NCBI GenBank assembly: GCA_017457545.1
Contig: JAFTHF010000257.1
Span: 1 to 8,833, forward strand
Source: Clostridia bacterium
GTDB lineage: Bacteria > Bacillota_A > Clostridia > Oscillospirales > CAG-272
Reading direction: 5' to 3'
Length of the DNA: 8,833 bases
In this document: positions 1-6,736 of the stretch, piece by piece
Numbering within the stretch: the first letter of the stretch is position 1
Layout of the letters: every line of letters begins with the position of its first letter
The notes under the pieces: model-generated
Seen by the model: the letters and a program-made list of their open reading frames with translations, nothing else
What the model was told of the DNA's origin: nothing
Databases searched by the model: none
Program-made: the position numbers and the translations under genes

Positions 1-674
1 TGTACCTTTGAGGTGGTGGAATACATTATATCGGGAGCATCGCTTTTTGCAAGTCCTGTTACGGGATCAAGGGACCAGACTGTAATAATTCCCGTATTTG
101 TGTCCCCTGCCGGAGTAGTCATCATAAACTGATTATTCTTATCGTAGCCTCCCTCTGTGTAGTAGAAGGAGCCTGCGTAAAGCTTACCGTCAAAGACCTT
201 ACAGTAGGCAGGGTCATTACCCGTCTTTATTTCGCCCACCATAGTCACGGTCCCGTCACCGTCAAGAAGGTCGCTAAGTAAAAATACGTCGCAGCCGTCT
301 CCACCGGAGATGTAAACAAAGTTACCAAATCTTGCGATTCCACCTGTGTGACCTGTATAATCCTTGCCGTTTGATTTCTTCATCTCTGACATATCTGTAA
401 TTTTGCCGTTTTTGTCCAAAATATAGATTCTGGAGGGTGATTTATCCTTCATATAGCCTGTTGCAAGAAAAATTTCCTTATCCTCAAGGTAATCAAAGCC
501 CTGCGGAACGTAGCCCTCAGAGATGCCGGGAGTCCTCATTTCTCTGCCTGCATTCAGGAAAAATCTTGCGAAAAGCACCTTTTCTCCAAAATAGATAAAA
601 TAAAGCACAAAGAGTAAGCAGGCAATAACAACAGCCCCTATTCTGAGCGCCTTTATAAGCGATTTATTTTTCAT
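1..674 (-). CDS. Membrane-anchored probable beta-propeller protein, N-terminal part (runs off the window)
   Basis: The reading frame is open from an ATG at 672-674 to the left edge, giving 224 complete residues and no stop. An AAGGAG ribosome site lies 6 nt upstream of the ATG. Residues 1-6 are basic, and residues 7-28 form one hydrophobic segment, so the protein is probably an uncleaved membrane anchor with the rest outside. The outer part begins near GYVPQGFDY (about residues 54-62). It then shows short strand-like blocks such as FLATGY, RIYILDKNG, GNFVYISGG and KLYAGSFYY, roughly 40 residues apart. That spacing is typical of a beta-propeller of the YncE/SMP-30 or PQQ-like kind. I see no catalytic motif. 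It is transcribed divergently from the GH109-like gene from its own promoter. Function unknown; the fold is inferred from the repeat pattern only. Confidence 0.75.
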   Translation of the reverse strand, partial: MKNKSLIKALRIGAVVIACLLFVLYFIYFGEKVLFARFFLNAGREMRTPGISEGYVPQGFDYLEDKEIFLATGYMKDKSPSRIYILDKNGKITDMSEMKKSNGKDYTGHTGGIARFGNFVYISGGDGCDVFLLSDLLDGDGTVTMVGEIKTGNDPAYCKVFDGKLYAGSFYYTEGGYDKNNQFMMTTPAGDTNTGIITVWSLDPVTGLAKSDAPDIMYSTTSKV

Positions 675-704
675 ATTTTTCTCCTTATTTTAATTGTTAT
701 TTGA

Positions 705-733
705 ATTTTAACATTCCTTCATTAAAATGTCAA
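705..733 (-). promoter_or_regulatory. Promoter for the leftward membrane-anchored gene
   Basis: Read on the minus strand, TTGACA (728-733) and TAAAAT (705-710) are separated by exactly 17 bp. A TG dinucleotide one base before the -10 makes an extended -10. The expected start of transcription is about 25 nt upstream of the ATG at 674. It stands back-to-back with the rightward promoter at 742-770, only 8 bp away, so the two could be co-regulated. Confidence 0.7.
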
Positions 734-741
734 TAGTCATA

Positions 742-770
742 TTGATTTTAGAAAATCTTTATGTTATACT
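742..770 (+). promoter_or_regulatory. Promoter of the GH109-like operon
   Basis: TTGATT (742-747) and TATACT (765-770) are 17 bp apart, with TG at 762-763 giving an extended -10. Transcription would begin near 777, leaving a 30-nt leader with CGGAG at 796-800, 6 nt before the ATG at 807. Confidence 0.7.
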
Positions 771-806
771 TAAGGTAACTGCTATATTATATTAACGGAG
801 AATACT

Positions 807-2030
807 ATGGATAAGGTAAAATTTGGTATTATCGGTCACGGCTGTCGAGGCTGGGGACTGCTTGAAATTCTCCTCTCCCTTGAGGATGTTGAGGTTGTTG
901 CCGTTTGCGACAAGTATGAGGACAGAGCTGATAGTGCTTTTGATAAGGCTAAGGAAAAGAGAGGCTTCACTCCCTTTAAAACAACAAATTACAAGGAGCT
1001 TCTAGCTCTTGATAATGTAGATGCTGTGCTTATCTCCACAGACTGGGAGATGCATGTGCCTATTGCAATTGATGCAATGAACGCAGGTAAGGCTGTTGCC
1101 CTTGAGGTTGGCGGTGCATACAGCGTACAGGACTGCTTTGATTTGGTAGATACATGGGAAAGGACAAGAGTTCCCTTCATGTTTATGGAAAACTGCTGCT
1201 ACAACAGAGATGAGCTTCTTGCTACCGCAATGGCAAGAAAGGGTCTTTTCGGCAGAATCATCTATTGCTCAGGCTCTTATTCCCACGACCTTCGCAGTGA
1301 GGTTACAAGAGGCAAGGAAAACCGTCATTACAGGCTTCGCAACTACCTTACAAGAAACTGCGAGAACTACCCCACCCATGAGCTTGGTCCTATTGCCAAG
1401 ATTCTTAACATCAACAGAGGCAACAGAATAACATCTCTTGTTTCCGTTGCGTCGGGCAGCTGCGGCATGGAGCAGTACGTTGAAAACAACAAGGATAATA
1501 TTAATCCGGAGCTTATCGGCGTTAAGTTTGCTCAGGGCGATATTGTAAACACAATTCTCACCTGTGAAAACGGTGAGCAGATTCTTATAAGGCTTGATAC
1601 CTCTCTTCCCCGTTCCTACGCACGTGAGTTTACGGTAAGAGGCTCCAAGGGTATGTTTGAGCAGTCCTCTAACTCTGTTTATTTCGACGGACAGAAGGAG
1701 TTCTGGTCACCTGTTGAATACTTTGACGAATATAAGAACTCTGCTGAAAAATATAAGGAGCTGCTTCCCTCCATGTGGGCTGAAATCACACAGGAGCAGC
1801 TTGATGCAGGTCACGGTGGAATGGACTATCTTGAATTCCGTGATTTCGTTGACCGTCTTAAGGCAGGACGTGAAATGCCTATTGACGTTTACGATGCGGC
1901 AGTATGGATGAGCGTTACCGCGCTTTCCGAGGAGTCCATAAAAGAGGGCGGTATGCCAAAGAGCGTGCCTGACTTTACAAGAGGCGCATACAAGACAAGA
2001 GAGCCTCTTGATGTTGTAGATTTTAATTAA
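807..2030 (+). CDS. Gfo/Idh/MocA-fold protein, GH109-type NAD-dependent glycosidase candidate
   Basis: 407 residues. The N-terminus is a Rossmann dinucleotide-binding fold with GIIGHGCRG at 7-15. The middle carries landmarks that I recognise from GH109 (alpha-N-acetylgalactosaminidase type, NAD+ as bound cofactor): MENCCY at 127-132, SGSYSHDLR at 155-163, R176, YPTHELGP at 188-195, NINRGNR at 201-207, LPRSY at 267-271 and GHGGMDY at 335-341. The residues that contact sugar in the Elizabethkingia enzyme, as I recall them (Glu, Tyr, Arg, Tyr, His), line up with E128, Y158, R176, Y188 and H191. The EKP motif usual in Gfo/Idh/MocA dehydrogenases is replaced by EVGG at 100-103. There is no signal peptide, so it should act in the cytoplasm. 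It is first gene of an operon, with a 19-nt gap to the next gene. Which sugar it uses is unknown, and a plain dehydrogenase is the alternative. Confidence 0.85.
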   Translation: MDKVKFGIIGHGCRGWGLLEILLSLEDVEVVAVCDKYEDRADSAFDKAKEKRGFTPFKTTNYKELLALDNVDAVLISTDWEMHVPIAIDAMNAGKAVALEVGGAYSVQDCFDLVDTWERTRVPFMFMENCCYNRDELLATAMARKGLFGRIIYCSGSYSHDLRSEVTRGKENRHYRLRNYLTRNCENYPTHELGPIAKILNINRGNRITSLVSVASGSCGMEQYVENNKDNINPELIGVKFAQGDIVNTILTCENGEQILIRLDTSLPRSYAREFTVRGSKGMFEQSSNSVYFDGQKEFWSPVEYFDEYKNSAEKYKELLPSMWAEITQEQLDAGHGGMDYLEFRDFVDRLKAGREMPIDVYDAAVWMSVTALSEESIKEGGMPKSVPDFTRGAYKTREPLDVVDFN

Positions 2031-2049
2031 TCCAGAAAGGAGAAAAACT

Positions 2050-2673
2050 ATGGATCGTGAATACACAAACGAAGAGCTTAACGTGGTAGAGGCTACCGAA
2101 GAGGTTGTTGCTACTGAGGAAGCAGCTAAAGAGGTAGTTGAAGACGTTGAGGCTACTGAAGAGGTTGAGGCTGAGCAGGACGAAACAGATGCGGCAATGG
2201 CATCCTTCCTTTCAGGCTCCAATGACTACGAGGTTAAGAAGGAAGAAGAGGAAAGTGAGGAGGTTAAGGCAGGCAAGAAGAATATTCTTATAGCTGCCCT
2301 TGCTGTAATCGCACTTGCTGTCTTCTCTATCAGCACATACGGCTCCTGCGTGCTTGCAGCTATTGCTATTGCACTTGTTCTTGTAATCAAGCCCGAAAGA
2401 CTTGTTACACACACAGTTGTAGCTAACTCTCTTGTACTCGGCACATGCGTAGTAGTTAAATCGCTTTTGACAGCTGTTCGCGCTATTGCAACTCCCATCT
2501 TTGCATTTATGGGCTCTACCACAACAGCATACAGCAACTTTACAGGCGTTTTAACAATATTTGACTATATCTTAGTTGCAGTAAGCTTTGTAATATTTGT
2601 TGTTAATGCATTCGCACTTATGTCAAAGAAAACAACAGCTATCTTTGGTAAGACAGCTGACAAGCTTTGCTGA
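2050..2673 (+). CDS. Acidic-headed multi-pass membrane protein of unknown function
   Basis: 207 residues, starting at an ATG 7 nt after AAAGGAG (2036-2042). Residues 1-75 are very acidic and low in complexity. An ATEEV/ATEEA unit appears three times (about 15, 21 and 35), and a second Glu/Lys-rich stretch follows at 61-77. From about residue 78 to 191 it is hydrophobic with three to four predicted membrane helices (about 79-95, 97-113, 122-142 and 166-190). The C-terminus is short and basic (MSKKTTAIFGKTADK). I do not recognise the family. It lies between the GH109-like and LUD genes on the same transcript. The acidic head probably sits in the cytoplasm and may contact protein or metal; this is inference. 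Confidence 0.8.
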   Translation: MDREYTNEELNVVEATEEVVATEEAAKEVVEDVEATEEVEAEQDETDAAMASFLSGSNDYEVKKEEEESEEVKAGKKNILIAALAVIALAVFSISTYGSCVLAAIAIALVLVIKPERLVTHTVVANSLVLGTCVVVKSLLTAVRAIATPIFAFMGSTTTAYSNFTGVLTIFDYILVAVSFVIFVVNAFALMSKKTTAIFGKTADKLC

Positions 2674-2675
2674 TT

Positions 2676-3317
2676 ATGGACGAAAGAATAAAAGCTCTGC
2701 TTGATTCTCTTGCAAAAAGGCAGTTTAATCCCTATTACGCAGAGAACAAGGATGAGGCATGTGAAATAATCCTCTCTATTATTGAGGAGGAGAGAGCCAA
2801 AAAGGGTAAGCTTATGAATGATATGCAAATATCCTTCGGCGGCTCCCAGACCCTTAAGGAAATCGGAATTTTTGATAAGCTGAGTGGCTATAATGTCCTT
2901 GATGCCTATAAAGAGAAAACTCCTAAGGAGCAATATGAGGCTAAGCGCCGTGCCCTCCTTTCCGATGTTTTTATGATGAGCTCCAACGCAATTTGTGAAA
3001 ACGGTGAGATTGTTAACATTGACGGTAACGGTAATCGCTTAGGCGCACTTATCTACGGCCCCGACACGGTTATCCTTGCAATCGGTATAAACAAGCTTGT
3101 TAAGGATAAAAAGGAGGCAGTTGCAAGAATTAAGTCTGTTGCCTGTGTTAAAAATGCAAAAAGACTTAACCGTGCTACTCCCTGCGCTGAAAGTGGACTT
3201 TGTGAAAACTGTATGATACCCGGTAACACCATTTGCTGTCATATGGTATTTACAAGATTTACCACCATAAAGGACAGAATCAAGGTTATTATCATTAATG
3301 AAGAATTAGGATTCTAA
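2676..3317 (+). CDS. LUD-domain protein (LutC/YkgG-like, DUF162)
   Basis: 213 residues. I choose the ATG at 2676, two bases after the TGA of the previous gene. A TTG at 2667 would add three residues but lies inside the preceding frame. No clear Shine-Dalgarno is present, so initiation probably depends on coupling to the membrane-protein gene. LUD-family landmarks are FGGSQT (54-59), SDVFMMSSNAICENGEIVN (96-114), DGNGNR (116-121), YGPDTVILAIGINK (127-140) and a terminal region with CAESGLCENC (170-179) followed by CC at 187-188. The family includes LutC of the iron-sulfur lactate oxidation complex, but short single-domain members like this one are mostly uncharacterised. No LutA or LutB partner is nearby, so a lactate role should not be assumed. 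The Cys cluster may bind metal. It is last gene of the operon, followed 8 nt later by a terminator. Confidence 0.85.
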   Translation: MDERIKALLDSLAKRQFNPYYAENKDEACEIILSIIEEERAKKGKLMNDMQISFGGSQTLKEIGIFDKLSGYNVLDAYKEKTPKEQYEAKRRALLSDVFMMSSNAICENGEIVNIDGNGNRLGALIYGPDTVILAIGINKLVKDKKEAVARIKSVACVKNAKRLNRATPCAESGLCENCMIPGNTICCHMVFTRFTTIKDRIKVIIINEELGF

Positions 3318-3324
3318 AAAAACT

Positions 3325-3353
3325 GAGCAGATACAGCCGTATCTGCTCTTTTT
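3325..3353 (+). terminator. Rho-independent terminator of the GH109-like/LUD operon
   Basis: A perfect 10-bp stem (GAGCAGATAC, 3325-3334, with GTATCTGCTC, 3339-3348) has a 4-nt loop and is followed by TTTTT. It begins 8 nt after the LUD stop codon. Confidence 0.9.
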
Positions 3354-3400
3354 CTTCATATATATTATATAAATAATATAATAAAAATATAAAATATATA

Positions 3401-3429
3401 TTGCAATTTAAATAAAAGTATGCTACAAT
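3401..3429 (+). promoter_or_regulatory. Promoter of the ydbC-like gene
   Basis: TTGCAA (3401-3406) and TACAAT (3424-3429) are 17 bp apart, with TG at 3421-3422 as extended -10. About 50 bp of almost pure A/T (3356-3400) lies just upstream and could act as an UP element. Transcription would begin near 3436, which rules out upstream in-frame starts and supports the ATG at 3487. Confidence 0.7.
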
Positions 3430-3486
3430 GTGATTTGTAAAGGATGGAAGGCTTCATCTGTATTATTTTTGACAGGAGGATTAGAA

Positions 3487-3711
3487 ATGCCCGAGTTCAA
3501 ATTTGAGATCGTAAAAAATTTCGGTACTATTTCCGAAAGCAACAGCGGTTGGATCAAGGAAGTTAACCTCGTTAGCTGGAATGACCGTGAGCCTATTTAC
3601 GATATTCGCGCATGGCAGGAAGGCCACGAAAAGCTCGGTAAGGGTATTACTCTTACTACAGAAGAGCTTAAAAACCTTAAGGAATTGCTTAACACATTGG
3701 ATATCGAATAA
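3487..3711 (+). CDS. ydbC: YdbC/PC4-family single-strand nucleic-acid-binding protein
   Basis: 74 residues, the usual family length. It starts at the ATG 7 nt after AGGAGG (3474-3479). The sequence matches bacterial YdbC closely in pattern: FEIVKNFGTISESNSGW, then KEVNLVSWNDREP, YDIRAW, and GKGITLTTEE near residues 51-60. YdbC proteins adopt the PC4 transcription-coactivator fold, dimerise and bind single-stranded DNA. The cell role is not settled, with suggested parts in transcription or DNA repair. The gene is monocistronic, with its own extended -10 promoter and a strong terminator, which fits a well-expressed housekeeping protein. Recognition is by remembered sequence pattern. Confidence 0.9.
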   Translation: MPEFKFEIVKNFGTISESNSGWIKEVNLVSWNDREPIYDIRAWQEGHEKLGKGITLTTEELKNLKELLNTLDIE

Positions 3712-3714
3712 TTT

Positions 3715-3741
3715 AAAAGCGACGCTGTGCGTCGCTTTTTT
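3715..3741 (+). terminator. Terminator of the ydbC-like gene
   Basis: AAGCGACGC (3717-3725) pairs with GCGTCGCTT (3729-3737) around a 3-nt loop, extended by two more A-T pairs, with six T residues at 3736-3741. It starts just after the stop codon. Confidence 0.9.
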
Positions 3742-3763
3742 CTTCTTTATATTTTACTTAAAC

Positions 3764-3792
3764 AAAAAGACAGAGCTTGGCTCTGTCTTTTT
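3764..3792 (-). terminator. Terminator of the methylglyoxal-synthase-like gene (works both ways)
   Basis: A perfect 13-bp stem, AAAAAGACAGAGC (3764-3776) with its complement (3780-3792), closes a 3-nt loop. It lies 2 bp past the stop codon of the leftward gene and has A/T tracts on both sides. It can therefore also stop any rightward readthrough from the ydbC-like gene, insulating the convergent pair. Confidence 0.9.
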
Positions 3793-3794
3793 CT

Positions 3795-4247
3795 TTAGAA
3801 TTTAAGATTTCTTCTCTTGATATTGTATTCGGAGCGAGGATTGATAAAGTTTCTGTAATCAAGCTCTCCTCTGTCAAGAGCTGTAACAATAATTTCTGCA
3901 GTAGCAATATTTGTCGCAACGGGAACATTATGCACATCACAAAGGCGAAGAAGATTCTGCTCTATATCCATTCTTGCATCAAGCATCTCTCCCTTATGAG
4001 GAATAGTAGAACGGAAGTAGAAAAGAACGTCTATTTCATCAAAGGCAATTTTTGATGCAATCTGCTGCTCACCACCGTGGGTGCCCGACAAAAGCTTTTC
4101 GATCTTTAATCCGGTTGCTTCAGAAATATAAGCGCCGGTTGTGCTGGTAGCACAAATAGAATGTTTACTAAGTATACCGCAATAGGCTATACAAAGCTGT
4201 GTAATCAGCTCTTTTTTGGTATCGTCTGCAATAATAGCTATTTCCAT
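3795..4247 (-). CDS. mgsA: Methylglyoxal-synthase-fold protein with altered active-site positions
   Basis: 150 residues starting at the ATG at 4245-4247, 8 nt after GGAGG (4256-4260). The overall pattern is MgsA: IAIIADDTKK (3-12), YATGTTG-like CATSTTG (32-38), SEATGLKIEKLLSG (42-55), GGEQQIASKI (58-67), PH (83-84), and LLRLCDVHNVPVATNIATAE (99-118). MgsA converts dihydroxyacetone phosphate to methylglyoxal and phosphate. Three key places differ from the E. coli and B. subtilis enzymes. The His of the N-terminal AHD motif is Asp8, the catalytic Asp of GGDQQ is Glu60, and the DPL-to-PH segment is about three residues shorter and lacks its Asp (RSTIPH, 79-84). It may be a variant MgsA, since Asp to Glu can preserve a base, or a related protein with another substrate. 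The C-terminus is longer and basic (YNIKRRNLKF). Fold sure, activity unsure. Confidence 0.8.
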   Translation of the reverse strand: MEIAIIADDTKKELITQLCIAYCGILSKHSICATSTTGAYISEATGLKIEKLLSGTHGGEQQIASKIAFDEIDVLFYFRSTIPHKGEMLDARMDIEQNLLRLCDVHNVPVATNIATAEIIVTALDRGELDYRNFINPRSEYNIKRRNLKF

Positions 4248-4278
4248 GTTAGCAACCTCCAAAAAATTCGTCAGTATA

Positions 4279-4307
4279 ATATTACCATATAATTAGGTGT
4301 TTGTCAA
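4279..4307 (-). promoter_or_regulatory. Promoter of the methylglyoxal-synthase-like gene
   Basis: On the minus strand, TTGACA (4302-4307) and TAATAT (4279-4284) are 17 bp apart with a TGG extended -10. The expected leader is about 25 nt long and carries GGAGG at 4256-4260. Confidence 0.8.
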
Positions 4308-4445
4308 TAATTTTTCACCAAAAATTTGGCATTTTAAACAAAAGAGTGTTGATTTTTTCCCGTTTTTCTAAAACTTTTCGTGTTTTTGCACAACTAAGCC
4401 ATGTAAACTTACTGCTTTGCAGCACTTTTAAGTATATTCCTATTC
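4308..4445. other. A/T-rich intergenic stretch with no feature seen
   Basis: This covers most of the ~300-nt gap between the start of the mgsA-like gene (4247) and the stop of the phosphodiesterase gene (4553). It has many T runs on the plus strand. The only structure I find is a weak 4-bp CTGC/GCAG hairpin near 4411-4421. The open frames here lack a ribosome site and look random. Confidence 0.5.
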
Positions 4446-4486
4446 ACAAAACAAAAGAAGCGACCTCTTGGTCGCTTCTTGTTTTT
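4446..4486 (-). terminator. Terminator of the MFS/phosphodiesterase operon
   Basis: A 10-bp perfect stem, AGAAGCGACC (4456-4465) with GGTCGCTTCT (4470-4479), closes a 4-nt loop. On the minus strand it is followed by TTTTGTTTTG, and the plus strand also has a T tract (4482-4486), so it can act both ways. It lies about 70 nt past the phosphodiesterase stop codon; I see nothing else in that spacer. Confidence 0.8.
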
Positions 4487-4552
4487 ATGATATGTTATGG
4501 TTTTGGTATTTGAAAATCACGTCTGCTTCGTTCTGTGCCTGTTGCAGCATCC

Positions 4553-5380
4553 CTAGGCAAGATAGTTTTCAAAAATTACGCCATCAAATCCCTTATCATA
4601 GCAGCTCTTTTCCTCCTCTGCACTGCGGACAGTCCAAGCGAAAAGAGGTGGGTTATAAAGCTTCTTTACAAGTCTTACTGTAAATGCGTGCTCTAATTCC
4701 CAATGGTTAAACGCCACAAAATCGGGGCGACAAAGGAAATTAAGCATAAGGTTTTTAAGTAATCTGTAAAGGGGCTTACGCATTGATTCTTTTCTCATAT
4801 AGTTATCGGAAAGGATTCCTCTTACTACATGGGGAAGCTCTTTTTTAACGGTTTTGATTGCCAAGGGGTTAAAGGACTCTATCATATAGTCACCCTTATA
4901 TTCCTTAAGCATACGGCAGGCAGCTGTTGCTACGTCACCCTCTCCCATATCCTGCTTTATTTCCACAAGCAATGGAACTCTGCCGTCTACCAGCTCCAAA
5001 ACCTCCTTAAAGGTGGGAACTGTATCCTCCGTTGAGCCAAGCTTGATTTCCTTAAGCTCTGAAACCGTTAAATCAACTACTCTTTTGTCAACTCCACAAA
5101 CCCTTTTAAGAGTTGCATCGTGGAACACCACAAGCTCTCCGTCATTGGAAAAGCGAACATCAAGCTCTATGCCATAGCCATTTTCAACTGCGTTTTTAAA
5201 GGCGGTCATAGAGTTTTCCTCAGCGCCCTCTCTGTGTAAGCCACGGTGGGCATACTTAACACCAAGGAATTTTTTTGCTTCCTTTCTTTTTCTTCTCGGT
5301 TTAGTAGCGAAAAGATATAAAACAAGTCCAAGAAGTAAAAGTGAGCCGATTACTATTAATACTATGTAAATGGGTTTCAT
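4553..5380 (-). CDS. Membrane-anchored glycerophosphodiester phosphodiesterase
   Basis: 275 residues of GDPD family. Residues 3-24 form one membrane helix, followed by a strongly basic stretch (KPRRKRKEAKK, 27-37). The TIM-barrel domain starts at about residue 40 with AHRGLHREGAEENS. The catalytic and metal residues are visible: H45 and R46, E55 and N56, E72 and D74 (ELDV), H87 and D88 (FHD), then E140 and K142 (EIK). These enzymes cut glycerophosphodiesters to glycerol-3-phosphate and an alcohol with a divalent metal. The basic run after the helix suggests, by the positive-inside rule, that the domain faces the cytoplasm, unlike secreted GlpQ types. Its ATG overlaps the TAA of the MFS gene by one base (TAATG), with GGGAGGAG upstream inside that gene, so the two are translationally coupled. 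Confidence 0.92.
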   Translation of the reverse strand: MKPIYIVLIVIGSLLLLGLVLYLFATKPRRKRKEAKKFLGVKYAHRGLHREGAEENSMTAFKNAVENGYGIELDVRFSNDGELVVFHDATLKRVCGVDKRVVDLTVSELKEIKLGSTEDTVPTFKEVLELVDGRVPLLVEIKQDMGEGDVATAACRMLKEYKGDYMIESFNPLAIKTVKKELPHVVRGILSDNYMRKESMRKPLYRLLKNLMLNFLCRPDFVAFNHWELEHAFTVRLVKKLYNPPLFAWTVRSAEEEKSCYDKGFDGVIFENYLA

Positions 5381-6657
5381 TAATCGTCTGCTCCTCCCAG
5401 AGCCTCAAGTGCGCCTACCTTTTCGGGCTTAGCGTCACCGTGCTTAACAAAGAACATAGTTACAAATGCAAGTCCTGCAAATACAGCTGCATATGGGAAG
5501 AATATCCACCAGCCGCAAGCATCAAGAAGTGCGCCTGAAAGAATAGGTGTTACAATCTGGGCTGACATAGATGCTGTGTAGTAGAAGCCTGTATACTTAC
5601 CTACGTCGCCAACCTTAGCAAGCTCAACAACCATAGGGAATGAGTTTACATTGATTGTTGCCCAACCGATACCGGCAAGACAGAAAAGAAGATACATTAC
5701 AATTGCAGGTGTGCCAGCCTTGATAAATGCAGCTGAGCCAAAGGCTACTGTAAGCATAATAATACCTGCAAGGATAGTCTTTCTTCTGCCAAACTTAGAT
5801 GCAATCATACCAACAGGAATATATGCAACTACCGCTGCTGCCTGTGCAATCATAAGTGTAAGTGTATAGGGAACCTGCAAAACTGTTGTTGCGTATACGG
5901 AATACTTACTTGTTACTGCGTTGTAGCCTACATACCAAAGAACTACTGACGCAAGAATAAGGATAAGTGACTTAAGCTCTGCACGGTTAAGATTTCTCTT
6001 GATACCGTCAGGACTTTCCTCTTCCTCCTCAATACAGTATTTAACTGTATCAAGCTCCATTTCCTTAGCCCACTTAGGCTCCTTTACTGTAAGAAGGAAT
6101 ACAACAAGGGCTACAATCATAAGTCCTGATACTGTAACGATATAAACGCCGAAATCCGTCTTACCGGGGGTGTCTGTCTTAAGAACCATACCAAGACCGA
6201 GAACAATAATACCACCTGCTGTACCCATAAGATTGATAATAGCATTACCCTTTGAACGTAAGGGCTTTACTGTTACGTCAGGCATAAGGGCAACTGCGGG
6301 GGAACGGAAGGTTGCCATTGCCATAAGGGTGAAAAGAAGAACTATTACAAATACACCGATAGTATTTATAAAGCCAAGAACAACAAAAAGAATAGCGGCA
6401 AAAACAGTACCAAAGAAAATAAAGGGGGTACGTCTGCCGTATTTGCACCTTACCTTATCGGAGATTGCACCGAAGATAGGAAGCATAAATACTGCAAAAA
6501 TATTGTCAAGTGACATAATAATGCCTGAGGACAACTGCTTCATACCGAACTTATTTGTCATAATAAGCGGTACGACTGTGTCGTAAGCCTGCCAGAATGC
6601 GCTGATGAGGAAGAAAGCAAAGCCTACAAGTATAGTACGTTTGTAGTTGAGTTTCAT
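5380..6657 (-). CDS. MFS transporter, SLC45/sugar-cation symporter-like
   Basis: 425 residues with about twelve hydrophobic segments, within the usual MFS length. I choose the ATG at 6655-6657. An ATG four codons upstream overlaps the only good ribosome site (GGAG, 6 nt before the chosen start). MFS motif A appears as GAISDKVRCKYGRRTPF (63-79), the form seen in SLC45 and GPH-like sugar carriers, and is repeated in the second half as KFGRRKT (288-294). MPDVTVKPLRSKGNAIINLMG (125-145) is a block I associate with clostridial SLC45-like carriers. The central cytoplasmic loop (about 191-228) is charged, with EEEEES. Substrate unknown: a disaccharide or glycoside fits the subfamily, while coupling to a phosphodiesterase suggests a glycerophosphodiester. 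Own promoter at 6688-6716. Confidence 0.9.
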   Translation of the reverse strand: MKLNYKRTILVGFAFFLISAFWQAYDTVVPLIMTNKFGMKQLSSGIIMSLDNIFAVFMLPIFGAISDKVRCKYGRRTPFIFFGTVFAAILFVVLGFINTIGVFVIVLLFTLMAMATFRSPAVALMPDVTVKPLRSKGNAIINLMGTAGGIIVLGLGMVLKTDTPGKTDFGVYIVTVSGLMIVALVVFLLTVKEPKWAKEMELDTVKYCIEEEEESPDGIKRNLNRAELKSLILILASVVLWYVGYNAVTSKYSVYATTVLQVPYTLTLMIAQAAAVVAYIPVGMIASKFGRRKTILAGIIMLTVAFGSAAFIKAGTPAIVMYLLFCLAGIGWATINVNSFPMVVELAKVGDVGKYTGFYYTASMSAQIVTPILSGALLDACGWWIFFPYAAVFAGLAFVTMFFVKHGDAKPEKVGALEALGGADD

Positions 6658-6687
6658 AATTTTCTCCATTTCAGTTTTGTTACTTAT

Positions 6688-6716
6688 ATTTTAATACAAA
6701 CGTCGCATTTTGTCAA
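6688..6716 (-). promoter_or_regulatory. Promoter of the MFS/phosphodiesterase operon
   Basis: On the minus strand, TTGACA (6711-6716) and TAAAAT (6688-6693) are separated by 17 bp. The -35 box is only 20 bp past the stop codon of the radical SAM gene. I see no hairpin between them, so readthrough from that gene into this operon is possible. Confidence 0.7.
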
Positions 6717-6736
6717 ATCAAATCGCTTATATTATA

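Noticed and set aside
1707..2222. 171-residue minus-strand reading frame opposite the GH109-like and membrane-protein genes
   Set aside because: It has no ribosome site and runs antisense to two clear genes. Its Ser/Thr-rich start is the shadow of the Glu-rich repeats.
2676..3317. Lactate utilisation gene lutC
   Set aside because: Only the LUD fold is supported. lutA and lutB partners are absent and the Cys-rich tail differs from typical LutC, so no symbol was given.
3430..3486. Upstream in-frame ATG extending the ydbC-like protein by 19 residues
   Set aside because: The ATG at 3430 lies before the expected transcription start and has no ribosome site. The ATG at 3487 has AGGAGG and matches family length.
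6170..6586. 138-residue plus-strand reading frame inside the MFS gene
   Set aside because: It lies antisense to conserved MFS motifs, is full of Ile/Thr/Arg as expected of a shadow, and has no promoter or ribosome site.
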